Shown here piece by piece: positions 36,698 through 47,335 of a stretch of DNA of 64,000 bases; position 1 is the stretch's first letter, and each line of letters begins with the position of its first letter. Made by a program: the position numbers and the translations under genes. The notes beneath the pieces were generated by a model. It was not told where the DNA came from. It ran no database searches and was given only the letters and a program-made list of their open reading frames with translations. This stretch comes from Galaxea fascicularis (Eukaryota > Cnidaria > Anthozoa > Scleractinia > Euphylliidae): assembly GCA_948470475.1 (NCBI GenBank), contig OX419339.1, positions 12,630,863-12,694,862 on the forward strand, read 5' to 3'.

Positions 36698-39600
36698 GTG
36701 GGTTGCAGGAAAAAATATGGCTGGTGTAAAGGAGTTCGTCGGTTCTTGAAGAACAGGGGTACGACTAAATCATTTCAGCTGGGAGTATTGTTTGTCAAAA
36801 TTTTAGCTCTTTAGGAAAAGCATAGGAAGAATTATAATCATTCCTTTAAGTGTGTCCGGAGGGGCGTAGCTGAGTATGCTATTACGGCGAACGCGCCAGC
36901 GAGAAGCTAAAAGTAAAAACAGCTTGGTTTCACCTGTGCATGTTTCAGTTTGGAGGCAGTCATTCGGCGATGAATCGTGATAGAGTTCCGGGTATTCAGC
37001 CTTATGAGACACAACTCGTCGGTCCTCTTTGCTAATCAAACAATCAATCAATCAATCTACCAATTTAACCAACAACCGATCCATCGATCCATCAATCGGT
37101 CAGTCAATCATCACTAAGTAAGTAGTTCCTTCGAATATGATGGTCAATTGGGGTTACTCGATCAGTAAGATAATAGTCCTTATTGTAAATTTACTTCCAA
37201 TGGAGCGTTTCCTGAACTTACTGCGGAAAGAGTTAACTTTCCGTAACTGGATTAGCAGTTTCGTTGGCTGCCTTCAGCTGCCGTTATAGCGCAAAGCGTA
37301 TTAAACTCGCCCGGGGTATTTGTCGTTTGCGTTTATCATCTGTATATTGACTAAAATGACTTTAGGGAGATCTCCATTGTAATTGGCAATGGCCTGGTAT
37401 GGGACCACGCGAAAAATCATATATGCAACGAATTTTTTAACGCTTCCTTTCCTGCAAGAATCTCTCTCGTTTTCCTTTCAGTCTTTCCAAAGAAAAATGA
37501 GTTGGACGCACCACCCGGATGCACCATCACTTCAAAAGGCTTTGTTGCCTCGCTGCGTGACAACAATTGTTTCCATGATCATCCAGCTAACGCTTCCTTT
37601 ATTCTTTTTGGTGTCCCTCTTAAAACATTTTTTGCATAGCTCAAGCATCATTATTTATGTCAGCCCTATATGCACCTCGTAAGAATTAACGTTTCCGTAG
37701 AATTCCGCGGAATCGCTGCGATGTAAGGCAGGTACATGGAAGTGGACATGCTTTAATTGGCAATGGAACTATAGCCATATAGGTGTGACACAGTCCTGTT
37801 TCGAACATGGCTATGTTTATTCACAATACCATGCACTGAAGTAATGTATAACATCCGATAGACGCGCGTGGAAGGAAGTGACTCATTTCGACTATACGAC
37901 GCTGGAAACTGAATCGGAAATTCTCTACATACTGACGCCTATCTACAAAATTGTGGTTCATGCAATTACAGGTAAACAGTTAGATTATTTGGTAAAATTT
38001 GGTGTCATGCCGGTAACTTGGCAACGATGAGTCTTGAAACCCTCTCTTTCTTGTCAGCGTAAGGAGATTAAGCTAAGTGTTCTCGAGAGGATACGCTAAT
38101 CCAAATGCGAATCAATCAGGCTTTACGCCTTGAAACCAACAACAGGCAATATGGGCTTTGAAGAAGATAACGTTCAGTTGGAGAAAGGCCACCGTTCTTT
38201 GCACAATGAGTAGCAGCCAATTTGTGACAATGCACCATCATTTTTCCGCAAAATGCAACAATATTTAAGGCCAATCTAAAGTCTTCAATGTTGCTGCTTT
38301 GAACCATCGCATAACGTTTTTACTGAGCCATTTACAGAGTCAGTCAGTCAGTCAGTCAGTCAGTCAGTCTCTGCGTGCCTCGTGTAAATTTTCAAATTAT
38401 CGCCATCAGAGTCTGTTGCCTTTGTATCGTGGCCAGGCAATTGAAGAAGTTCAGTGAAAAGTGTTAATGCAAATTATTCAAATATCTGTGATTGTGTTTC
38501 AGTGATTTTTGAAATAACTACTGAAGGCCTTGATACAGAATATTTTCGCAGGCGTCACTCAACCCTTTGAGGTCGTTTCAAGGAAGAGGGAAAACGCGGA
38601 AATGAAGTGAGCCATGGCAAATGCCAGCTTTAAGCTTGTTAGATAAACGATGAAAAAGTTAAAAAAAAAAATGGCAAATAAATGCTGCCTGACCTTTGTT
38701 TAGAGGGAAAAGCGGAATCTTTGTTTTTCTCTTCACTTGATTCGGTTCCTTCTCCAATGAAAGATCTTGCTTGATCTGCCACTGCGCTTGAATGGTAAGG
38801 GGCTAATGCGACGATCGGAGTGCTCTCCTACCACATGTATCAACTCCCGTAACTGGTCTCGAGGCTTTTAATATGCAGTGGTATTTGACAGCAGACAATC
38901 TCATTGGTTGTTGTTGTTGTTATCAACAGCTTCTTTTTTTGTAACAAACGATTGAAATCAAAATAATGACTTTTCCGGTTCCTTTTTGGCATTTTTCTTA
39001 GGAATTTACTGACGTTACACTCTTATTCATACAAATTGTTAAAAGATCAGTGTCCGATCCAGGTCCAGGGAAATCAGTGACAATTTCTGTCAATCATAAT
39101 TATCCTTTAAAATCGCGCGGAATATCGACGAGACCGTAAGCCATAATTTAAAATTAGGGGATATTCGACAAAAAAACAAAGAAGAGCATGAAAATGGTTT
39201 TATTAGTCAACACATTGATAACAAAACACAGTTAACAGAGCGCCTATTTTCTTCCCGACACACGAAATTGGGTTTATCCTGCAGGACATCTGTCGAGGAC
39301 GCAAGACGAATATCGATTACAACATGACCATATTTAGACATTTTCCCAATGTGTTCCTTACTTTTAACTGGAGTTATACTAAATAGCAATTACTGACATA
39401 AAAGCATCAGGAAGTATTTGATATCGGAAATACGTTTGATCCAAAAGGTATGATTTCTGGTTGTTACAATGGTGCATACATTTTGAGGAAATTTCTCAAT
39501 ATTTAGATTAAGATTAAAAACTGAGGGGCATTTGATGCCATTAGTTTGGACTTTTCCGTTTACATTGGGTATAATTATAAGTTTATTTGGTTTGATACAA

Positions 39601-40130
39601 TGCACGGTGTAAACTTTGAATTTTGATTTTTTCAGAGGAAGTTTGCGATTAACCGGTGCTGAGACGCGCAAATAACGTCATGGGCCAAAGAAAGTTAGAA
39701 ATAAAACAAGATATAACAAATAGATTCCATCTGGTCGTGCGTTTGTAGTCTTATAACGAACTGTTTCACCCCGTTTAAGCTTTTTGTAGTGAAAGAAATT
39801 CTTGTTTTGTAAGGAAAACAGATAATAGCTAACACGCTTGGCATTTCTTAATGTTTCCGCTGATGTCACTCGTCACACCTCTTATGAAAGGAAGTATACA
39901 TTCAGGGGCACATTGTGTAATGAGCTCTCACGAAAGGAGTGGTTCATGTTTGTTCACTTTTAATGTTCCGACTTAACTTTGATAAGTGCCTTTTGACCGC
40001 TTTTGGCTTACGCGGATGGATTACCCTACTTGGAAGAAAAATTCGAAATTATTATTAAATCTCTTGTCGGCATCGTAATTCTGCGCGGAGAATACTTACA
40101 GAGCCCAGAGGGCACATTTTGCTGGGGAGC
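36698..40130. other. Intergenic; simple repeats only
   Basis: Holds a (CAAT/CATC)n-like microsatellite at about 37034-37112 and an (AGTC)n tract of about eight units at 38339-38369. A frame at about 37480-37640 after TTTCAG is open, but ends without a donor and has no known domain. No gene is called. Confidence 0.45.
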
Positions 40131-40180
40131 CTGTGGCACGTGAGTCCTTTCTGCAACAGTCCCCCTCGGACACAATAATT

Positions 40181-40474
40181 ATGGCCCTTTTCCTTCGACG
40201 CGTGGCCACCGTAAATTACCCAGCTCCACTGCCCCCAAGAGCGTTTCTTCCATCGTTTGTGGTCAGATTTCGGCGCTGTTTTCGTGATAGTAACAGTGAG
40301 ATGAATACAGCTGATCTAAGCGATGTCTACAACGATGTACTCCAATATGTGGAGCCAAATATCTTCAGAAACTATGGAGGAGAGACGAAGTTCGGGGGTA
40401 TGATCTCAACAGTGAAATGCCACGAAGACAACGTTCTGGTCAAACAGGCTTTAAGTGAGGAAGGAAACAAACGG
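40181..40474 (+). CDS. RraA-like exon 1: leader plus N-terminal part
   Basis: Encodes residues 1-98. The first ATG (40181) starts the Arg-rich leader. The second in-frame ATG (40301) coincides with the start of family similarity. Confidence 0.88.
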
Positions 40475-43400
40475 GTGAGTGGAATCGGTAGCTAAAAGGG
40501 AAAAGCTTTGTTCTATGTTACGTATTAACTCTTGATAACTCTCTCACAAACTACGCTGTACAGACTGTCCAACCATGCCTATTTTGTTTTAAAATCCCGA
40601 ATCCCGACCAACATGCGATCGGGATAGGAAAAATCCCGATTTTGACATCCGTTTTGATATTTCTGTAAAATTGTCGTAACACTTAAATTACGAGGACACG
40701 AAATAGAGCACACTTCAGTCTGACATCCTGATTTAATAAAAATGGCAAGAAATAAAATAAAATCGAGTATTTTATAGGCAGTGCGGCGGCTGGGATTTGT
40801 AGTCGTGTCCACCATCGCACAATATTTGTGATTTGGTAGCTCTTCCTACATGCCTGATAGCCGTGCCTACTTTTTGGTGTGGAGTACACGAAGTACCGCT
40901 CAGAATTTACCAAACATTTTTGACAGAAATTGTCATCCCAGAATGCTAGAAATAGCATTTCTGAGCTTTAAAATTTCCACCCCCAGACCCCCCACTGGCT
41001 CATGCCTTCAGCACTCCAATGTTTGTCCCGGCTTACCCAGGATTGTACAGTTTGTGCAGTGCACTTTTCCTCAGCTGGGCCATCCCAAGGAAAGGTGGTT
41101 ACCGTGGGTATTTGCAAAACAGCATTGAAACAAATCCCCACCATCATAAAGCATCATTTTCCCACAAAAAGCCAGCATTGACCATGCACAACAGGGACAT
41201 TGACACAATTTTGCAAGATTTCCACACCTCCCTGTACATTAACTGTTTCCTCCCTAAGAGTGACTTTATAGATTTTACTCTGTCTAACACCAGACGATTT
41301 TACTTGTCAAAGGGAGACGACTTAGGGGTTTAAGGGTTAATTAGACATGCATTTTGTGACCCAAACTCCATTCATTTCCTGAACAGCGGTAGTATGACAG
41401 TGATTAAGTGTGTCAGGCTTTGCAAGAGATTTAAGGTATTCCACAGAGCTGTCTTGATCAACAGTGACAGACACCATTTTAGATTGGTAATGAGCCAAAT
41501 CTATCGCCAAAGTCCTGGACAGTGCAAATTTGAGTTTCTGTTTGTCAGGAATGATTGCCAACCACAGCAGAAATATGGGATGCATCGGGAAAATAGAAAT
41601 GCTCCAGATTTTCCCAATTTGTCTCTTACCGTCCCAGATGATCAGGGTTGTCGATGATTTCCAGTTTTCATCAGTTGGTAACATCTGGGTCAGTCAGGAA
41701 ACAGTGAAATCTGTATCCCTGATTGTCTAAATTTTCCTGACATGAAAACTGGCCTTTAGGGGTTCTTATGGAGAGCAGGGTTGGCACAGTGGTGAGAGCA
41801 CTTGCCTTCCACAAGCATCCCAGGTTTGATTCCCAGACTCTGCGTCATAAGTGGGCTGGGTTTGTTGGTTCTCTACGCTGCTGCAAGAGGTTTTTCTCTG
41901 GGTACTCTGGTTTTCCCCTCTCTCCAAAAACCAACATTTGATTAATTAATTTAGTTTGATTTGAGAATTGAAAATAATTTATAATTATTATAAAGATTTC
42001 GAATGGTAAAGCTTATTATTGTAAGGCCCATTTGATCTAGCCTCCTATGCAGACATTCTTTTGGCTCGTCACGCAATATTTCCTCCCCAACGAACGTCTG
42101 CTGAAATGAGTGGCCACTTCCGTTTGCCTTTGTTTCAAACAAACCAATCAGTGTTCATCTATTGTGTTTTCAATGTCCAATGGTAACTCATGTAAAAAAG
42201 ATGTCGTCCTCAATAACTGCTTTCAAATATTAACCCATTGCATGTAGGTTTAGTCAAGATCACAATCAAGCAAGGCTTTTCAAATTAAACTCTTTTTAAA
42301 CAGGAATACTTAAGGAAACATTTTCTTGTAGCTACCTATCAAGGGATGGCAAAAAACATTTTGAAAGCAAAAATTGCTCAAATTTCACGCACGTTCACCG
42401 CAACCATTCGGATATCACATAACAACACTAACATGCACATGCAAATTTACAGTCCATGTCAACACAACTTCATCGCAAATCAATGAGGGCGACTTTCCAC
42501 ACCAAAAAACAAACGTTACACTGGTTCAGCTCAAATAGTCAGTCAAACAAATCTCAAAAAGAAAATCAAAATTTAAGAACACCATTTACTGTCCTGTGGC
42601 ATCTTCCCTGGTCTAAAAGAAAAATCGATTTCAGGGCCGTGGTTCCGCTTGAAAATTGGAGCAGACTTGAGGTTGTGTTTTGGAAATTCATCGCTTTAAA
42701 CCCTCCATGTCCCCCTTTTTTTACCGCCGTTTAATCTTTAGGATTATATCGTTCCATTTTCAGCTCCACAGAACTCCAAGAAGAAAAATATGTCTTCCAC
42801 AATTTAGGACCAATGCGTGTGTGACCCTAGTTTTTTTTCCACAAATTATCTCATGAGGCGGGCCTAAAAAGTCCCTTTGTCCGAAGCAGGCAAATCGCGT
42901 AGGCAGGTTAATCAAAACATCCGTCTTCTTTTCCACAAATTGGACTATGGCTTCTGTTTAAACATTTCACGCCTAAATACAAAATTTTTAAGACCTCTTC
43001 ATTCACGTGCGAAACGAACTTGGGGTCAAAGTCTCGGTTTCCAAAAAGCAGTAAACAGCCTGTGATTGGTCCATCTCCGTGAACGGAAGTGGCCGCTTGT
43101 TTCAGCAGACATTCGTTGGGGAGGAAATATTGCGTGACGAGCCAAAAGAATGTCTGCGTAGGAGGCTACATTTGATCATATTCACATGCTAATCCTGTGG
43201 TTTAGCTGTGATTATTTTTCAGGGTTTTCTTTCATGAAAGCACAACAGCTAGATATCAAATGCCCCTACTGTATCTCGAGCTAAAAATAATATTGGCAAC
43301 AGAAGTCAACAAATCCAATACTATGCTTCCATTATTTGTCCCCAGGAAACTGAAGGCAAGAATGTGGGCTGTAGAAGTTTGGTTCTAATGTGTGGTTCGA

Positions 43401-44003
43401 ATTAAGCTCCATACTTCTCTGTTAACACCTTGGCTTTTGCCACCCCTCTCCCCCTTGGGATTTACGTTGACCTTCCGTGGGGGAGGTATGGATATTTTCT
43501 GGAATAATTTCCAATATAATTTAATTTACATGTATGTAAAATATTAATGTAATCAAAGCATTTCTGAGAAGCATGCCCCATTATTTTATTCTTAAACATG
43601 TTCTAGGACACCTTGTGCTAAATGTATGTGGTACCATTACCTAACTTCATATCGATAAATTATAACTTGTGTTTTCTCTCAGATTCTTGTTGTTGACGCT
43701 GGAGGTTCTTTGCGATGTGGTATGTTAGGTGACAATTTGGCTGCAATGGCTGTCAAGAACAACTGGACAGGAGTGATAATGTATGGCTGTATAAGAGACT
43801 CTGAAGAGATTGGAAAAATGGAATTAGGTGTTGCAGCTTTGGGAACAATGCCTCTGAAATCCATTAAGAAAGGCCAGGGAGATAGGGACATTCCAGTACG
43901 TTTTGGAGGAGTTACATTTACACCTGGACACTTTCTTTACTCTGATCGTGATGGCATTATTGTATCTCCTAAAGAACTAATACTACCCCCACCAAAGTTG
44001 TGA
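40181..44003 (+). CDS. RraA-family aldolase-type protein with mitochondrial-like leader (two exons)
   Basis: Coding sequence is join(40181..40474,43683..44003), 204 residues. The family includes bacterial RraA (RNase E inhibitor) and class II HMG/oxaloacetate aldolases that use a divalent metal. From Met41 the protein is 164 residues, almost the size of E. coli RraA, and follows it throughout: NTADLSDVYND, FRNYGGETKFGGMI, TVKCHEDN, ILVVDAGGSLRC and FGGVTFTPG. Unlike E. coli RraA it has Arg136-Asp137 plus Glu139/Glu140 after Gly114-Asp115, the residues expected for aldolase catalysis, so enzyme activity is likelier than RNase inhibition. Residues 1-35 contain seven Arg and no acid, as in mitochondrial presequences; ATG 40301 (Met41) could give a cytosolic form. 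Splice sites are CGG/GTGAGT and TCTCTCAG/ATT, phase 0. Confidence 0.9.
40475..41769. other. RraA-like intron, left part
   Basis: A minus-strand frame of 115 codons (41337-41684) is open but unrecognised. A dispersed-repeat module occurs at 41251-41340 (listed separately). Otherwise nothing. Confidence 0.45.
41251..41340 (-). repeat. Dispersed TTAACCCTT module, copy 1
   Basis: Read on the minus strand it begins TTAACCCTTAAACCCCTAAG and continues GTAAAATCGTCTGGTGTTAG and GAGTAAAATCTATAA. The same order occurs on the plus strand at 49674-49760, beside the 42-bp minisatellite, so this is a dispersed repeat. Confidence 0.7.
41770..41955 (+). mobile_element. tRNA-derived SINE
   Basis: A pol III split promoter is clear: A box TGGCACAGTGG at about 41782 and B box GGTTTGATTCC at about 41823. 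It is followed by a body with GGTTTTTCTCTGGGTACTC and TGGTTTTCCCCTCTC, and a short TTGATT-rich 3' end. Layout and spacing match tRNA-derived SINEs. It lies in the RraA-like intron in sense orientation. Confidence 0.75.
42029..43177. mobile_element. 1.1-kb non-autonomous TIR transposon with 9-bp target duplication
   Basis: Element 42038-43168 (1131 bp) is flanked by exact CATTTGATC (42029-42037 and 43169-43177). TIRs of about 85 bp read TAGCCTCCTATGCAGACATT and continue through GGCTCGTCACGCAATATTTC, with about 90 percent identity between ends. No transposase is encoded. The 9-bp duplication with long TIRs suggests a Mutator-type element; its termini are unlike those at 11528 or 51490. Confidence 0.85.
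43683..44003 (+). CDS. RraA-like exon 2: catalytic half
   Basis: Encodes residues 99-204, including the GD and RD pairs of the presumed aldolase site, and ends TGA at 44001-44003. Confidence 0.9.
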   Translation: MLVVDAGGSLRCGMLGDNLAAMAVKNNWTGVIMYGCIRDSEEIGKMELGVAALGTMPLKSIKKGQGDRDIPVRFGGVTFTPGHFLYSDRDGIIVSPKELILPPPKL

Positions 44004-44056
44004 TGACTTCCTATAATTATTAGAAAAATTGTCCTAGCAGAATCATAAATAGTTAT

Positions 44057-44062
44057 AATAAA
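44057..44062 (+). terminator. Poly(A) signal AATAAA of the RraA-like gene
   Basis: AATAAA lies 54 bases after the stop codon, predicting a very short 3' untranslated region. Confidence 0.6.
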
Positions 44063-44194
44063 TTAAAGTAATGCCAAGCTGTAAACAGTGTTTATGAACT
44101 TTAAGTGGTCTATAACTTATCGTGGTCCAGTGGCCAGATTTTTTGTGAAGGGAATTTCAGTTTTTTGTCTCAATTTTGGTAAGTAAGTAAGTAA

Positions 44195-44470
44195 GTACAC
44201 TGTAAGAGTACATATATATGTTGTGCCGCGTAGCACTGTAAACACATACAAGTGGTGGAACAGAGAATTAACTCTGAAGTGTAAATTAAAGTGCAAATGG
44301 AAACCCATGAAAAACCCACTGGGCGTTAGCCCTAGTAAAGGGTATCAGGGAACCACACGAGGCAAAGAAAAAATTCTTATGACCTCGGTGGGAGGTCAAC
44401 GGTTTCCATTTGCACTTTAATTTACACTTCAGAGTTAATTCTCTGTTCCACCACTTGTACACTGTAAGAG
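44195..44470. repeat. Perfect 58-bp inverted repeat with 95-bp spacer
   Basis: Arms 44248-44305 and 44401-44458 are exact complements, starting ACAAGTGGTGG and ending GGAAACC. The 14-base GTACACTGTAAGAG occurs at 44195-44208 and 44457-44470, which may be a target duplication. Both strands therefore encode the same short peptide, which is a by-product of symmetry. Confidence 0.8.
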
Positions 44471-45490
44471 CTTTATTTGAATTCACTTATTGTATAGCAC
44501 ACAGGTGCTAGTTGGAACATTTTTACCCTTTTCCCTCTCTGCACTGGATACCTTTGACAAGTGAGTGTTTGACCACCTTCAATAGAGTTTTTTACCACTA
44601 GTACTGAAACAAAAGTCAGTGGTGGAGTCTTGAGAAATAGTGACGTCAGCAGCACTGATAAACTTGGAGAATAAATAGTTACCCTGCTTCTTTTGTAGTT
44701 TCCTTGTGTGATGGGAAATTCAAGTTTCCTATTATTGGCCAGTTGTCTTATTTGTAATTGATCTTGAGTAAATGCTAGAACATTATAATCCCACTAATCT
44801 GAATAATAGTCATTGTGATTGTATGTGTTACACACATCAATTTTTATGCTGTGAATAAAAGTTGTTTTTTTCAACAATAAAATTAATTACAAGTTTGCAG
44901 TCCTGTCATTAAGCTTTGGAGAAGCTATGGTGTAGTACCACAAGGAAAGCACCTCTTCTTTTCCAAAAGAAATGCCTTCTTTCCTGTTGTCTTCTTTTTG
45001 TAGCTAATCACCTTTTTGTAGTTATATGATAACTCAAATAGCTACTTGTAGTTAATGGTAGCAGGTCTTGTTCTAGCTAATAAATTGCCACAGCTTAATT
45101 CACAAGTGAATTTTTGCTTGGGATGGTGATGAGATTTTTTAAAAAATTGCATTGCCAGCATGCAGTGGCTGTGAGTGAGCTACAAAGTTTGTACAAAGTT
45201 TGTGAGTGAGCTACAAAGTTTGTGATTTTGTCAAGAACATTAAACTGAATGAATTTCTTACAATTTTTTCTGTGTTTTTTTCAGCTGTTGACATCACGTC
45301 ACTTGCGGGAGGGTGGCTGCAAGTGATTTTCACCATGCAACAATTTTTTTAAAAAAATTGCCTCACCATCACGATAAAAAAATAACTGGTGAAGCCTTGG
45401 CCTTTATGACTTCAATGATTAAATGAGGTTTTCTGAGCTGAGTTGTTATGGTCTGGTCTGCAATAAATTATCAGCAATCCCTGTGCCCCT
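44471..45490. other. Intergenic; imperfect inverted repeat
   Basis: At about 45117-45375, GGTGATGAGATTTTTTAAAAA is loosely mirrored by TTTTTAAAAAAATTGCCTCACC. Between them is a short duplication of GTGAGTGAGCTACAAAGTTT. No gene seen. Confidence 0.45.
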
Positions 45491-45780
45491 TCAATGTAAC
45501 CACAGGCTAGGGGTCAGGTGAGCTGTTCTTTGGGCAGAAACAAACCAAGCCTGAAGTGACTCTTCTGGTGTGCCTTTAGCATATCTAAAAACTTCCAAAC
45601 TAGCAGACCTCTGACTTTGTTGCAACTCCCTGCTCTTCAAATCTCTCTTGTTTTGTCTTACATATGCAATGTTGTGTAAATTGGCCAGTGACATCATTGG
45701 AGAAAGAGTATTTGGATAAGCTGTGTCTCTGAGAATTACAGATGGTTCTTGATTGATGACGTGATTGGTGAGGAGATTTC
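45491..45780 (-). CDS. Unknown coding-like frame, possible 3' exon or fossil
   Basis: The minus-strand frame is open from about 45780 to TGA at 45491. Its composition looks protein-like, with HVINQEPSVILRDTAYP, NLHNIAYVRQNKRD and RSASLEVFRYAKGTPEES. The first ATG is at 45697. No family is recognised and no upstream exon was found, so it may be a transposon-derived remnant. Confidence 0.25.
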
Positions 45781-46421
45781 AGTTCTATTTGTGCAGTTTT
45801 GCAGGAGAAAATGGCACTTCACTTAAGGAATATTTTATGGTTCTGAGGGAAGTGCAAGAGTATGCAGAAAAATTTATTAAGGTGGCTCACTATGGTTTCC
45901 GCCAATTTTACTTTGATTGATCTTCCCTGAATCTTTATGCATTAACGTGCATTAATAGTGGTATCAAACAAATGCCCAAACCTATAGTGAACACGTTTTA
46001 AAGCTTTTTCTACATAATAGGTCACCATAGCAACACTATGACCCATTAGAAACACCCCTAATTTTAGCTTCAAGGGATAACTCAAAAACAAGCTTGGTGC
46101 CACCCTTATTTTTGATTGTTGGAAAGTTTGTAATATTTACAAATAATTATATAAAAATCACCATCCCATCTCATATGAGAGTTTTTAAAAATACATTATT
46201 CCTTAGAACCTTATAGTCTCAAGCTCATTATATGTAACTGATTTTACTGTTTAAAAAACTATAAAATTATATTTTTTTTTACAAAGAGACATGCATCAAA
46301 GTATAATTATTTGCCATTCTTGACTTTCTGAAATCATTAATTTAACAGTGCAAACATTACACAGAAACTTCTAAACCCATGTGACAAAGTGAAAAAGCAA
46401 AGTAAGGACATCCCCATCCCC

Positions 46422-46716
46422 ATTCAGCATACCTGTCAACCCCCGGAGTTCCAAAATCTGGAGACGTCTCGAAATCCTCGCGTTGTAAGAATGCGTTTTA
46501 CGACAATGTCCGAATACTCTCCGAGAATCACCCGAAGGCTTTCCGAATGTTCCCGATGTGACATCTTGAAAACAACGAAATTAATGAAAAAAAAGAATTC
46601 GAAAGAAGCCGCGGATTTTCCCGGGAGATTTGGTGCTCTAACCTGGAGACCGGGAGATTTGATGAAAAACTTGGAGACTCCCGGTAAAACCGGGAGAGTT
46701 GACAGGTATGATTCAG
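46422..46716. mobile_element. TIR element with 6-bp target duplication
   Basis: Element 46428-46710 (283 bp) is flanked by ATTCAG on both sides. The TIRs begin CATACCTGTCAAC and continue into C(C/T)CCCGG-rich arms, with further GGAGAC and CCGGGAGATTT modules inside. Non-coding. Confidence 0.75.
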
Positions 46717-46827
46717 GCAATATAAATTATTTTAATTTAATAGTGAGCATTTGCTGAACGTGACCAGCAGACCACTGCCTCATATATATGTTGGGGGTGA
46801 AAGTTTTTTTCTAGTGTGTGATAGAAA

Positions 46828-47095
46828 GATTTATCTGAAAAAGAGTGGCTTATCCTTATCCTTTTAAAGTTTCTCCTAAAACATTAATAACTACACTATG
46901 AGTTAAAATAATTCAAAGTGATCAAGTTGACCCCTCTGGCTGTTTTTAAGTTTTAAAATTATATTATTGCTACAAAGTGGCAAGATTTATCTGAAAAAGA
47001 GTGGCTTATCCTTATCCTTTAATCAAGTTTCTCCTGAAACAATATGAATAACTATACTATGAGTTATTTAAAAGAATTCGAAATGATCAAACTTT
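46828..47095. repeat. Direct duplication, period about 156 bp
   Basis: GATTTATCTGAAAAAGAGTG and the following 100 or so bases recur at 46828 and 46984 with small indels, ending with ATGATCAA-like sequence. It lies a few hundred bases upstream of the CARMIL start codon. Confidence 0.7.
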
Positions 47096-47295
47096 ACCCT
47101 ACCCTACCCCTGACAAGTGTCGCGGTCCACACCTAATATGGTAATTCACTCCCGAGCCTTGAAAGAAACAGGAAGGCACATTAAAAACCTCATAGAGAGT
47201 GTGTGACATAACTGTTTGGCTTTTTTGTGTTGACTTTTGTCGAACCCAGAAGTCTGTCATTCCTTAAATAAACAGGACATTTCGTTGGGGAAGCC

Positions 47296-47335
47296 ATGTC
47301 GGAAGATTCCGCCGAAGTAGACTCGATTGTCTTAG
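47296..47335 (+). CDS. CARMIL: CARMIL coding exon 1
   Basis: Encodes MSEDSAEVDSIVL plus one base; the donor is GTAAGG (phase 1). The ATG at 47296 sits in a good context (AAGCCATGT) and is followed by an acidic N-terminus typical of the family. Confidence 0.8.

Noticed and set aside
44223..44486. Two ORFs on opposite strands sharing the peptide YKWWNRELTLKC
   Set aside because: The shared peptide is a direct consequence of the perfect inverted repeat, not evidence for a gene pair.
47101..47115. Telomere-like CCCTA repeats
   Set aside because: Only two to three imperfect units, in the middle of ordinary sequence.
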